Below are positions 58,301-64,000 of a stretch of DNA of 64,000 bases, in pieces. Location: NCBI GenBank assembly GCA_950022655.1, contig OX465583.1, forward strand, positions 66,572,652 to 66,636,651. The letters run 5' to 3'. The translations under genes were made by a program, and so were the position numbers. Position 1 is the stretch's first letter; the number at the start of each line of letters is the position of its first letter. The DNA is from Alentia gelatinosa. Lineage: Eukaryota > Annelida > Polychaeta > Phyllodocida > Polynoidae. The notes under the pieces are model-generated. The model ran no database searches and was not told where the DNA came from. It was given only the letters and a program-made list of their open reading frames with translations.

Positions 58301-61300
58301 GTGCTCTTTACCACCAAGATAACTCCCCACTCAAGAAAACGAAATTATGTTGGTATGGCACCAAAGCAAAAACTAAACCTACTGTTGGAGTAGAGAGTGA
58401 AATGCAAAACAGAAATCCACACAAACTTTATATTGACTTGGAAGCCATTCTGGATATAGAGACCAAGCGGTGTCAAAGCAAAGGCTCCTTTAGAAATAGA
58501 CTCAAAAGCCTACCCTCCCTGACAAAATGGTGGCACATGTATGATAATGATAACTATAGCCGATTATGTTTTGTTAGAGACACGCAAATCTATTACTTTA
58601 TCGGATTAATTATCTCAAGCAGCGAGGTTTGTATTGGGCAAAAAGGCAATGTAAAAATTTGTGCTGTTGTCAAATATGCTAATCATCCCTCCCCTAATCA
58701 GCCATACATCGGACCCTTTTTCTTTCATCATCTTCATCCCAATATATGGTCAAAATGGTGGTTTGTGTTCTTTATCATCTGTAGGAATACTTTTTGTATA
58801 CCAATCCCTATACATAAATTTATTGTAGTTCCATATGAGATACTATAGCCGTGTGTGGTTCAGCTGAACACAACATGAAATCTAGATATAAATCAAAAAT
58901 AGCATAAATGGAAGACCAGAAAATTTGTGTGATAATAAAAAATTTTAAAAAGAAAAAAAGACATGCGCAGCCTGGGTTACTCACACGTGGTGGTGCTGGT
59001 TGACGTGCTGGAAATGGTGGTCGTGGTGCTGCTGCCCTCGGCTGGCGTCTCCGGCTTCACCATGGCCAGCATCACCTTGTTACCGTCCTTCGTGATGAGC
59101 ACCGTCGTCTTGGTGGTCGGTGTCGGTGTAGCTTCGGTGGTGGCGTTGGCCTCAGCGCTGGGCGATAAGGACTGGATGTTCATGATGGTGGGTTTCGCGT
59201 CCTGGCCTGTTGTCTCGGATGCTGGTGTGGTGGACTCGCCTGGCTTTTCTGTGCTGGAGGAGGTAGAGGAGGTTGTGGTTGTGACCGGGTCCTCCGCTGT
59301 AGGTTCGTCTTTAGCGGGGGCCAGCCCGTCCCCGTCGCCCTCATGCTTTACGACTACTGTGTCTTTGGTCTCCATTGTGGTTGTTGTGGTTGTTGTTGTC
59401 ATTGTTTTTGTTTCTGATGTCAAAGATGTGTTTTCTGTGGTGACCATGGTTTCCGTCACAGTTGTAGTGGTTTCCTATCAAAGAAGATGAAATGCCATTT
59501 TTGGTTGAATTGGAAGCAATAAATCACGAAGAGAGACTCATGTATATAATCAACTACTACTCTCTTAATGAACACAAAGAAACAGACTGGAGCGGCCAAC
59601 TCCCAGGGTTTGTGAACATCAACAAAAGTGCTATACAGTAAAACCCGCTTCTGGGACACCTCGCTTAAGGGGTCACACCGCTTAAGGAGACAGTTTGCTC
59701 GGAACAGAATTTTTAATTTAGTTAACTTGAACCCCTCTTGAGGGATACCCCGCTTAAGGATACACCCTGCTTAAGAGGACATTTTGCTCCGAACGGAGGG
59801 TATTCCCTCAAGCGGGGTTTTACTGTATATAATATCCTATAATATTCCAATATAACAGTTTCTTGTCCTTTCTGTGGGGTACATTTATGAAATAATGGTC
59901 GCTGGTATTATAAAATACAAAACATATTTGCTGAACCTACCAATCTTCAACCTGTAGCTCATGTTAATATGCTAGTGTTATGTCTGACTTTTCGGTAATA
60001 AAGGCTTACTGTTTTGGATTCGTCGATCCATCCGGCTGCCGCCAGTTTCCTTTGTTCTTCTTGTTCTTCGAGACGAGCGAGCTCTTCTCGCCTTCGTTTC
60101 TCCTCCTCCTCTCTTTTTTTCCGATCCTCTTCTTCTTTTGCTTTCCGTTCTAACAACTCCTTTTCCCTCTTTTTGGCTCGTTCGTCTTGAATTTTCGCCA
60201 GGGACGCTTAAAACATGAAGAGCAGTTAGTGGCTGTAAGGTGACATTTATTTACACAAGGCTAGAACAGTGAAAATAAAATACATTTTTGTGTATATCAT
60301 TAAATTTGTGTGTATATCATTGAATAAACATTCTGCACCTTTAATGACATTTATGGTTACACATACAATGCTCACAAGAACGTTGCACCATGAAGGCATG
60401 GATATCTGTATGAATCCATTCTCCTGAGAAATATGTGCTTAGTCCGCCCACTGAAGATGGTTATACGAAGCTTCTTAGTGGTTATACTCAGACGAGGGTT
60501 TGTAATTGACAAAATAAATCTGGACAGAATACTGGAGGTTTTGGGGTCGTACAAGTCACCTACAGGGTCATGGGCATAGTCCCCGTGGGGCTGAGAGGTG
60601 AAGCAGTGGAATATCAAACCACCATGTCAGAACTATAGGTATATAATTGAAAAAAAGCTCCCAAAGGTCTCTGCAGTTCCAGCTATTCTAAGCGAATTTC
60701 TTTTGCATAAGTTGAAAACTGAAATGGAGCTTGACTAGCGAGTACGTGAAAAAAATTTCTAAAGAGAATGACATCTCCCCAACAAACTCACAGAGAGTTG
60801 ACGGGAGAAAACCCATCTCAAGAGATGAAATTTTACGCTGATGAAAACTGAAATGGGTTTTTTTTTAAAGTTTTTTTTGTAAACCTGCTGATTTTACAGC
60901 ATATAACAAAGCCATGAGCATTTGACACCCCCGCCCCTAATTTTCTGTATTTTCTCCTTGGAATTACATTGCTCTCAAGAATGACTCTCAGGGCGTCAAG
61001 TCTGGAATTCCAGGAAAATCCCTGGAAATCCTTTGTCTGTATAATACTGGGTCATATAATTTTGTATTACGTGTGAAGGTATGACTGTGATGCGCTATGC
61101 TGGATTGATGCAAGGACCGAGACATTGATCAGAACACTTCTGTATGACAACAATCACACGCACTACTGTAACCCGGTGGGAGTATCTGCTGCCGATGGCA
61201 ACCTTTGTTTTGAGGCTTACCATGTGTGCCAAATCTCTTCTACTATGCATAAAATCACAAAAATGCCTTTATTTCTTTCAATTATACAATCATTCTTCCG

Positions 61301-63444
61301 TGCGGTCTTCATTACATGCATACCTTCGACTGAAGCTGAGACTCACCTAATTCTAGTTCGATGGTAGCCTTTTTGCTGCCTTTGTTTTCCATGGTCAGGT
61401 CTTCGGTTAACTCCATGTGTTTCGTGATTTCTTCCCTCATATCCTGTAGGGCGAGGTAGATGTGAGTTTCCCACCGGTCGCGGTCTAGCACCTCGAGGAG
61501 CTCCTCGATCTGTCCCGGCGTACTGTAATACCACACCTCGTTCTCTCCCTCACTGAAAACATGTTGGAGATGTAGCATTAAATATTTAACACTTTATTAT
61601 CTTAGCCTGGTAACATTAGGAACTCATACTCAACAGGCTTGTGAGTATGGTAACTCATACTTAATGGTCGTCAAACAGATAAAAGATAAAATCAAGAACA
61701 TATTCGTGCTTGGTCTGAGTCCATGTTCCCCATCTTGTTTTAGGTGCTTTGGAATACTCACTTGGCTATCACCTCGTTCATATTCCTGCATGCTTCAAAC
61801 TCGATAGCAAATTGGGAGACAGTCCAAATACTCATCAGTTTCTTTCTTATTACCAATGTCTGTTTAGATCATACGGTGGAATTTAATAGTAGGATTTTTA
61901 TAAACTCATCTCTACGTAATCTCTATGTTATGGATTGATAGTATATTGCCTTGTCGCAGGCTGAAGTGTTTCAAAAGAATACTTTTTTGAGTACATTATC
62001 CAGATATTGCTATCATTTCAAGAAGAATCTGAGTTGAAATCTTACACGATAATTCGTCGAGCGAGGAACCAGAACTTGCGGTTGTGTCGGTCATGTCCGA
62101 TGGGCTCCTGTCGGCACATGGGGCCATTCCTCTCTGATTCAGACAGGCAGTCCGTCACCCCTTTTACCTGGGAGCATATAAAAAATACATTCAATTCACA
62201 ACCAAATATAGTCATGTTTGGGCTACACCTTCATATCATTAAGTAACTATATTGGGTGCTGCTCTACCCTCGAACATTTATCGACTTGCATTACGTATTT
62301 CGGCTGTGTAGAATATATACGAGCTGTTATAAGTTAGTTACTCTACTTATCATAACTTGAACTATCGCCTGCTGCCTAAATAGGGATACTCGCAGAACTG
62401 GTCCTATGAATTAAAAACAACTCTGATAAAAATGTAAGCCAGCAACGAATTGATGGTAATCAACTAATTATGGCTCACTGTAATTAAGTGACATCTTTAA
62501 ACCCAATTTCGATATCAACTCTTCTTAGTTGAATAACCAAGTTTTATGTTAATCAATCGACAATTTGCTTGACAATACGTCCATCGCTATTCGGTTTTCG
62601 ATCTGGCTTCAAAAACTAAGAGGTCACTTTTCAAATTGTGAACGATGTGTACATGTGATCATTTATTATAGACCTGTGCACATTGTTCTTATTATTACTG
62701 ACTTCTACTCTCTATATCTTAAAAATGATGTGCCGTACAGTGTTATACAGACTAGCTCTGCGTTACCAAACTGGATTTCGAATGGCAACTAGAGGTAATT
62801 TCTTAATAATCTAAAACATTTGAAGATGTATGATAAAGGGAAACCCGACCAGGCATTTGATCTGATAATTGTTACTTACTCCCAGATTCGAAATCACACC
62901 TCTCCCCCTTAACGGCTTCGGGGTAAGTATTTGCTGATCCGGGAGTTGGTAACAATGATCAGATGAGATACCCAGTCCATATTTGCACTGTGCGACATAA
63001 GGCCCGTTTCCATTGGTCAATCTCCCTTCACTGATTTACAGTCAGGAACCACTGACGGACTTTTGGCACTGCTGACCCAGAATCGGTCAATAGAAACAAC
63101 CCAGCTCGTGAAATGACCCACAACTTTTTCTGCTTAGATTATGCAATGTGGCACCACTCACCACCGAGTGAAAGGTCAGTCACTGAGTGAAATTTCCTAC
63201 AATTCTATATAGACGCACAGTGAGTGGCACCACTGACAGACTTTCTGGGTAACTGAAAAAATCTTCACCCTTTTCGTCAGCCAATGGAAATAGACCTATA
63301 GTGGGTAGATGTGTGTGACTTACCTGGTGCGCAACACAGACACTGCAGTGCCAGTCGTCCTCCGGCACCTCCTCCATGGCCGGCTCCACACAGGCCAGGT
63401 GGTAGACGGCGGAGCAGGTCTCGCAGCATAGAAGGTCACCCAGC
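38363..63444 (-). CDS. BPTF: NURF chromatin-remodeler scaffold BPTF/NURF301 (5' end beyond window)
   Basis: BPTF is the large scaffold of the ISWI-containing NURF complex and recruits it to H3K4me3- and acetyl-marked nucleosomes in the nucleus. Twenty-two exons, listed separately, join with agreeing phase at all 21 junctions into one open frame of about 2,291 codons. Order of parts: N-terminal PHD finger, WYYST/DITEDL-type conserved region, charged coiled coil, Thr-rich linkers, WVNQYSTN...FKWNG conserved block, [14 protein letters not shown] block, long acidic exon, [16 protein letters not shown] and [13 protein letters not shown] blocks, Gln/Ala/Pro/Thr-rich transactivation-like region, coiled coil, two PHD fingers and the bromodomain, ending KLKALKDRL. 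The DDT domain expected at the N-terminus lies beyond the right edge. Two C-terminal PHD fingers resemble the insect NURF301 layout rather than the single one of human BPTF. Three exons use donors with C at +3 (GTCAG). Confidence 0.97.
38554..39289. other. BPTF last intron, right part
   Basis: No gene or named element recognised. AT-rich with scattered poly-A tracts. Confidence 0.55.
39290..39670. mobile_element. Foldback element R9, copy B (BPTF intron)
   Basis: Ends carry TACCCCTAGCAGC near 39300 and TACACCCCTAGCAGC near 39612. The interior has TTTACTGAAAAAATATGGCC and an inverted TTTTTTATCAAATGACCGAG, paralleling 34040-34400 (AAACGGG, GGTATATAGTAATAAGAAAA). Confidence 0.65.
39814..39898 (-). 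CDS. BPTF: BPTF exon: bromodomain, first part
   Basis: Encodes [20 protein letters not shown] and YKVIKEPM, the ZA-loop WPF shelf and PDYY-x-VIK-x-PMD signature of bromodomains. The Asp is split across the intron. Confidence 0.97.
40255..40312. repeat. Direct duplication of about 30 bp
   Basis: CACCTCCTTTAATGAAGAAC followed by ACCTACATTAT, repeated at once with one change. Too small to classify. Confidence 0.7.
40565..40690. repeat. Dispersed repeat R5, copy B
   Basis: Contains TAATACACGAGCGCTAG, GTTATAACGTCAACCTCG and GAGCCGCCTATCTACAGAAC, matching 16845-16925. Confidence 0.7.
40915..40985. repeat. Dispersed repeat R4, copy B
   Basis: Inverted relative to 15105-15180: GAAAATGCATC, then TTTTTCAGATACAATGTCGG and ATTCTGAG. 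Confidence 0.7.
41381..41576 (-). CDS. BPTF: BPTF exon: rest of PHD 2
   Basis: Encodes [19 protein letters not shown] and [10 protein letters not shown], with aromatic-cage candidate Tyr and Trp residues for H3K4me3 recognition, then [13 protein letters not shown] leading into the bromodomain. Confidence 0.97.
41870..42040. repeat. Dispersed repeat R10, copy B
   Basis: Matches 35492-35665. It directly abuts the left terminal repeat of the element at 42043. Confidence 0.75.
42043..42556. mobile_element. TIR element with ATAGGTTTTT low-complexity interior (hAT-like ends)
   Basis: Perfect 13-bp terminal inverted repeats, CAGGCCTCCCAGT at 42043-42055 and its complement at 42544-42556. The interior next to both ends is built of ATAGGTTTTTATAGGTTA-like repeats. 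No transposase. The 5'-CAGG ends recall hAT elements, but no clear 8-bp target duplication is visible. Confidence 0.7.
42793..42966 (-). CDS. BPTF: BPTF exon: rest of PHD 1 and start of PHD 2
   Basis: Encodes [19 protein letters not shown] and IDSYICDTC, completing PHD finger 1, then [13 protein letters not shown], opening PHD finger 2. The exon ends in the same codon position within the finger as the previous exon. Confidence 0.97.
43418..43680. repeat. Dispersed repeat R11, copy A
   Basis: Begins GGGATGTCAGTTGGGGTCAG and continues AAAAAGTGGAAA, CTGCCTC, GATTTCCACGGAAAA, ending CATCTCTGTA. Related copies lie at 44195-44460, 52628-52900 and 57062-57265, with a partial one at 44040-44190. Just to its left is a (TG)n run followed by a G20-type tract (43340-43384). 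Confidence 0.75.
44195..44460. repeat. Dispersed repeat R11, copy B
   Basis: Same order of motifs as copy A (GGGATGTCAG, AAAAAGTGGAAATATTTTTC, CCTTGTCGGCCATGGCATG, GATTTCCACGGAAAAGTGG). Lies next to a truncated third copy at 44040-44190. Confidence 0.75.
44574..44779 (-). CDS. BPTF: BPTF exon: basic linker and start of C-terminal PHD finger 1
   Basis: Basic region ([20 protein letters not shown], a probable nuclear localisation signal), then [13 protein letters not shown], the first C-x-C pair of a PHD finger. It ends after two bases of a codon at AA|GTAAGT. Confidence 0.96.
45117..45175. repeat. Dispersed repeat R12 fragment
   Basis: GTTTGTGGTTTAACGTCCCA, then GGGGACCCTGAGGGTATA. Longer copies at 51748-51915 and 56007-56165. 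Confidence 0.75.
45373..45598 (-). CDS. BPTF: BPTF exon: [15 protein letters not shown] coiled coil
   Basis: Encodes [38 protein letters not shown] and [15 protein letters not shown], equivalent to the conserved VCNQVMKYILDKIDKEEKQ...LLFKHKEQL helix upstream of the C-terminal PHD finger. Confidence 0.96.
45943..46144 (-). CDS. BPTF: BPTF exon: charged helix
   Basis: Encodes [20 protein letters not shown] and [20 protein letters not shown], matching the family's TPAEREENQR segment at the end. Donor ACCAG|GTCAGA is weak (C at +3). Confidence 0.92.
46240..46510. mobile_element. Foldback element R8, copy B (BPTF intron)
   Basis: Diverged counterpart of 27248-27540 with the same order: GTCTCACTTTTACTGACCAG, ACGTCCCTCCGTAC, a GGTCGGAAATATTCA / TGAATATTTCAGACC stem, and GTGTCTCCATATATTATC. 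Confidence 0.7.
46980..47310. repeat. 79-bp tandem array spanning a BPTF exon/intron boundary
   Basis: Four units of 77-79 bp, each with CCCCCTCCTATGTCACACATG, GTACATCACTCATCC and TTTACCTTGTTGTACGACCT. The last phrase is, on the minus strand, the end of a BPTF exon plus its donor (CAACAAG|GTAAA). A more diverged unit lies at about 46610-46680. Confidence 0.93.
47291..47682 (-). CDS. BPTF: BPTF Ala/Pro-rich linker exon with duplicated donor region
   Basis: Encodes [20 protein letters not shown], a long Ala/Val/Pro/Thr stretch, and ends [10 protein letters not shown]. The used donor is CAAG|GTAAAT at 47290. Three further near-identical donors follow at 47213, 47134 and 47055 inside a 79-bp tandem repeat. 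Confidence 0.93.
47905..48078. mobile_element. Short TIR element in BPTF intron
   Basis: Left CCATCCATAAAGTACACACG (from about 47915) and right TGCGTGCATACTTTATAGAT followed by GGCCC form 22-bp inverted ends with two or three mismatches. The interior is G-rich. No coding capacity; MITE-like. Confidence 0.7.
48120..48648 (-). CDS. BPTF: BPTF linker exon with Gln-Ala repeats
   Basis: Starts [20 protein letters not shown], then an alternating Ala-Gln/Val-Gln run and a polyglutamine stretch, then Ala/Thr/Val-rich sequence ending [10 protein letters not shown]. Donor AG|GTCAGT again has C at +3. Confidence 0.94.
49180..49485 (-). CDS. BPTF: BPTF linker exon (Thr/Pro/Val-rich)
   Basis: Encodes [34 protein letters not shown] and [19 protein letters not shown]. 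Donor CCAG|GTCAGT has C at +3. Confidence 0.92.
50166..50301 (-). CDS. BPTF: BPTF short linker exon with duplicated acceptor region
   Basis: Encodes [19 protein letters not shown] and [16 protein letters not shown]. Its acceptor, GGTTCAG|ATTCAGCC, has two near copies 75 and 153 bp upstream on the minus strand (at 50377 and 50455). Confidence 0.92.
50290..50470. repeat. 75-78-bp tandem repeat spanning a BPTF acceptor
   Basis: Three units: each has ATCRGCTGAATCTG, ACCRGRAG, and, between the first two, TAAGTATCGTAAA and CCATTTTAATTATGG. On the minus strand each ends as (C/G)AG|ATTCAGCYGAT, reproducing the exon acceptor. Confidence 0.92.
50633..50984 (-). CDS. BPTF: BPTF exon: Gln-rich helix and linker
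   Basis: Starts [20 protein letters not shown], then [20 protein letters not shown], followed by a Thr/Ser linker and [20 protein letters not shown]. Donor CCG|GTATGT. Confidence 0.93.
51444..51582 (-). CDS. BPTF: BPTF exon: [13 protein letters not shown] block
   Basis: Encodes [19 protein letters not shown] and [20 protein letters not shown], equivalent to the ETWVAEEELELWEIRAF motif of the family. Confidence 0.95.
51648..51760. repeat. Partial copy of the mariner-type element at 59634
   Basis: Begins ATACAGTAAAAACTTGCTT, with GGATACCCTGCTTAAGGGAC following. The right end is missing, replaced by repeat R12. Confidence 0.65.
51748..51915. repeat. Dispersed repeat R12, copy A
   Basis: Starts GTTTGTTTGTTTGTGGTTTA, then CATCCCAGGGGACCCTGAGG, and ends AGATCTGTCTCTTTCAAA. 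Repeats opening with this phrase are, to my memory, common in mollusc genomes. Confidence 0.75.
51916..52627. other. BPTF intron, no element recognised
   Basis: AT-rich sequence without repeats matching elsewhere in the window and without a plausible exon. Confidence 0.55.
52628..52900. repeat. Dispersed repeat R11, copy C
   Basis: GGGATGTCAGTTGGTCATAG, CTGCCTCAAAGAGACTGAG, CCATGGAATGGGGCTGG, TGAAAACAAGGATTTCCTTG. Diverged relative to copies A and B. Confidence 0.65.
52947..54807 (-). CDS. BPTF: BPTF largest exon (about 620 codons)
   Basis: Opens with [20 protein letters not shown], then an acidic Glu/Lys/Asp-rich region with several VKxE motifs (possible sumoylation sites). Next comes [15 protein letters not shown], a cysteine patch ([19 protein letters not shown]), a Thr-tract encoded by a GTG/GGT microsatellite near 53710-53745, then the conserved [72 protein letters not shown] and [20 protein letters not shown]. 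Ends GVPTQPR at donor AGAG|GTGAGT. Confidence 0.97.
55413..55504. mobile_element. Foldback element R7, copy B (BPTF intron)
   Basis: 22-bp perfect inverted arms at 55413-55434 and 55483-55504 (core ACTCCACTCGTTTGGATG) flank a 48-bp spacer. The flank GGGGTGAGATAAATCCAGAA also recurs near 24342. Confidence 0.8.
55851..55993 (-). CDS. BPTF: BPTF exon: [14 protein letters not shown] to KHQ
   Basis: Encodes [14 protein letters not shown], a charged helix, then [12 protein letters not shown], matching the family's ATWVKYTFPVKHQ. Donor CAG|GTTAGT (T at +3). Confidence 0.95.
56007..56165. repeat. Dispersed repeat R12, copy B
   Basis: GTTTGTTTGTTTGTGGTTAA, CGTCCCAGGGGACCCTGAGG, ending AGATTTGTCTCTTTCAAA. 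Inserted about 15 bp upstream of a BPTF acceptor. Confidence 0.75.
56630..57013 (-). CDS. BPTF: BPTF exon: YSTN/FKWNG conserved block
   Basis: Encodes [55 protein letters not shown] and [15 protein letters not shown], ending WNDSLG. One of the most conserved parts of BPTF proteins. Confidence 0.97.
57062..57265. repeat. Dispersed repeat R11, copy D
   Basis: GGGATGTCAGTCAGGGGAAA, GTGCCTCAGAGAGACTGAG, TGTCCTTGTCGGCCATGACA, TTTATTGGTGTAAATAAGGC. Confidence 0.7.
57594..57812 (-). CDS. BPTF: BPTF exon: [12 protein letters not shown] region
   Basis: Encodes [20 protein letters not shown] and [12 protein letters not shown], ending [11 protein letters not shown], which leads into the next conserved block. 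Donor CTAG|GTGAGT. Confidence 0.94.
57957..58330 (-). repeat. SINE with tandemly repeated body (BPTF intron)
   Basis: The SINE tail and body (AGGTGAGAGTTCTTTTA, CACACCACATAGGCATAG, AGTAAATCTACCACTGCTGG) are followed by two more body modules of about 85-90 bp. A badly decayed tRNA-like head is the right end (TCAAATCAACAAAGTCC ... GATAACTCCCCACTC). Confidence 0.75.
58331..58848 (+). other. Unexplained long open frame in a BPTF intron
   Basis: A frame open from within the SINE (58267) to 58848 gives about 190 codons, unusually long for AT-rich intron DNA. It has Trp- and Phe-rich segments ([32 protein letters not shown]). I recognise no family, and no promoter or splice signal supports it. It may be a remnant of an unidentified element or chance. 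Confidence 0.25.
58985..59474 (-). CDS. BPTF: BPTF exon: Thr/Ser-rich linker
   Basis: Low-complexity Thr/Ser/Glu region (runs of eight threonines) with a conserved-looking island [17 protein letters not shown] and [18 protein letters not shown]. Expected to be disordered. Frame and phases fit both neighbours (donor ACGT|GTGAGT). Confidence 0.92.
59634..59827. mobile_element. Tc1/mariner-type MITE
   Basis: TIRs TACAGTAAAACCCGCTT and AAGCGGGGTTTTACTGTA, flanked on both sides by TA, the Tc1/mariner target. The 194-bp interior repeats CGCTTAAGG-like phrases and has no coding capacity. A partial relative begins at 51648. Confidence 0.85.
60010..60206 (-). CDS. BPTF: BPTF exon: highly charged coiled coil
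   Basis: About 65 residues almost entirely Glu, Lys and Arg ([20 protein letters not shown], then [12 protein letters not shown]), ending [11 protein letters not shown]. Predicted single long helix or coiled coil. Donor ACA|GTAAGC. Confidence 0.92.
60207..61346. other. BPTF intron, no element recognised
   Basis: No repeat shared with the rest of the window and no exon-like frame with flanking splice sites. Confidence 0.55.
61347..61552 (-). CDS. BPTF: BPTF exon: WYYST conserved block
   Basis: Encodes [20 protein letters not shown], then [15 protein letters not shown], corresponding to the family's VWYYST and EEMREEIHRHMDITEDLT segments. Strong donor G|GTGAGT. Confidence 0.95.
62046..62167 (-). 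CDS. BPTF: BPTF exon: post-PHD conserved block
   Basis: Encodes [15 protein letters not shown], then [20 protein letters not shown], which matches the GVTDC...EPIGYDR..R.YWFLNRR block of the family. Acceptor CCCAG|GTAAAA, donor GT|GTAAGA. Confidence 0.95.
62168..63323. other. BPTF intron, no element recognised
   Basis: Ordinary intronic sequence. Short related phrases around CACTGACNGACTTT and CAATGGAAA repeat near 63015-63070 and 63225-63295, perhaps a degenerate inverted pair. Confidence 0.5.
63324..63444 (-). CDS. BPTF: BPTF exon: N-terminal PHD finger (second half)
   Basis: Encodes [20 protein letters not shown], then [12 protein letters not shown]: the C-x2-C, H-x2-C and C-x2-C zinc ligands of the PHD finger. 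The first C-x2-C pair should lie in the preceding exon beyond 64000. Starts with one base of a split codon; donor CAG|GTAAGT. Confidence 0.95.
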
Positions 63445-63615
63445 CTACTTGAGATGGTAACACGCAAAATTAGGCATGTTAGTAGGCAAAAGGGCATGCA
63501 ATCAAACTAGCCTTAACAACCAATCATTAGTCGCTTATGCTAACAATGCGCATGCAAATATAAGCCTATTGAAAGCGAAATGGGTCTGATTCTCCTAAGG
63601 GGGCAGCAAGGGGTA

Positions 63616-63731
63616 TTATCCTACCCCTAATATAAAATCCCATAGGCTTAACATTGAGTTTCTGTATGCCATGCTGACTGGCATACATAGGTTTATATGC
63701 CACTAGTGGCATACAGAATTGTTATCACATA
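63616..63731. repeat. Dispersed repeat R6, copy B
   Basis: Near-identical to 18232-18345, including the TATGCCACTAGTGGCATA palindrome. Confidence 0.85.
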
Positions 63732-63783
63732 ATATTCCAAAATTGAGGAGACAGGATAGGATAAAATCAAAACCTGATTCGCT

Positions 63784-63898
63784 TTAATCTTGGCCACTGC
63801 ATGCCACCCCTGGAGTTTTGGCTCCGGACTTCACTTGGCTCCGCCTCATGAAGTCCGGAGCCAAAACTCCAGGAGTGGCATACAGTGGCCAAGATTAA
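63784..63898. mobile_element. Long foldback (hairpin) element
   Basis: Arms of about 50 bp: TTAATCTTGGCCACTGCATG, continuing through GGAGTTTTGGCTCCGGACTT, and the inverted CCGGAGCCAAAACTCC to GTGGCCAAGATTAA, with three or four mismatches and a centre of under 20 bp. Its GGCATGCAGTGGCC part echoes the GGCATAC motifs of R6 just to the left, so both may belong to one composite element. Confidence 0.85.
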
Positions 63899-64000
63899 AA
63901 CTAATCCAGTTTTAAGATAGGACCACTCATGTAATTCGTATTCCAGTTATAACCTACAACACTGAGGGCATGTACTTTCATGTTCCGCTCATGCATTTAA

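Overview
This is a eukaryotic nuclear genomic window: every confident gene is split by GT-AG introns, the intergenic DNA is AT-rich, and it is full of inverted-repeat transposons, a tRNA-derived SINE and minisatellites. Gene content (a NURF301/BPTF with two C-terminal PHD fingers, ATG12, CHMP6, PIGX) and a recurring TTTGTTTGTTTGTGGTTTAACGTCCC-type dispersed repeat suggest a marine invertebrate, most likely a mollusc. That placement is an inference.

Layout. 1-5285 is an 11-bp satellite with a higher-order repeat, and it runs off the left edge. 5286-7198 holds dispersed repeats and a SINE. 7199-11540 is a GC-rich decayed Ty3/gypsy-type locus: a CRE/TATA promoter-like segment, an integrase fragment, a C2H2 zinc-finger frame and a possibly spliced 3' frame. 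11577-12504 is a TTAA-flanked inverted-repeat element. 12505-15326 is repeat debris. 15635-19632 (minus) is a complete ATG12 in four coding exons. 20600-31039 (minus) holds CHMP6, with seven coding exons located and the last not found. 31317-35414 (plus) is a complete PIGX in five exons, head-to-head with CHMP6. 38363-63444 (minus) is the 3' part of BPTF/NURF301: 22 exons joining in one open frame of about 2,291 codons, from the N-terminal PHD finger to the bromodomain. Its 5' exons lie beyond the right edge. PIGX and BPTF are convergent, with AATAAA signals about 120 bp apart near 37.1-37.2 kb.

Gene roles. ATG12 (autophagy conjugation) and CHMP6 (ESCRT-III) are membrane-trafficking genes, PIGX acts in GPI-anchor synthesis in the ER, and BPTF is the histone-reading scaffold of the NURF remodeler. 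They share no pathway; they are simply neighbours.

Most striking observation. In at least three places a tandem duplication spans an exon-intron boundary, so that a real splice site is followed by near-identical decoys: 8 copies of the ATG12 exon-1 donor (61-bp unit), 4 copies of a BPTF donor (about 79-bp unit, near 47.29 kb) and 3 copies of a BPTF acceptor (75-78-bp unit, near 50.30 kb). Exons were joined by reading the sequence, and codon phase agrees at every junction. Boundaries could be off by a base or so. Function calls rest on remembered family similarity, not on a search.
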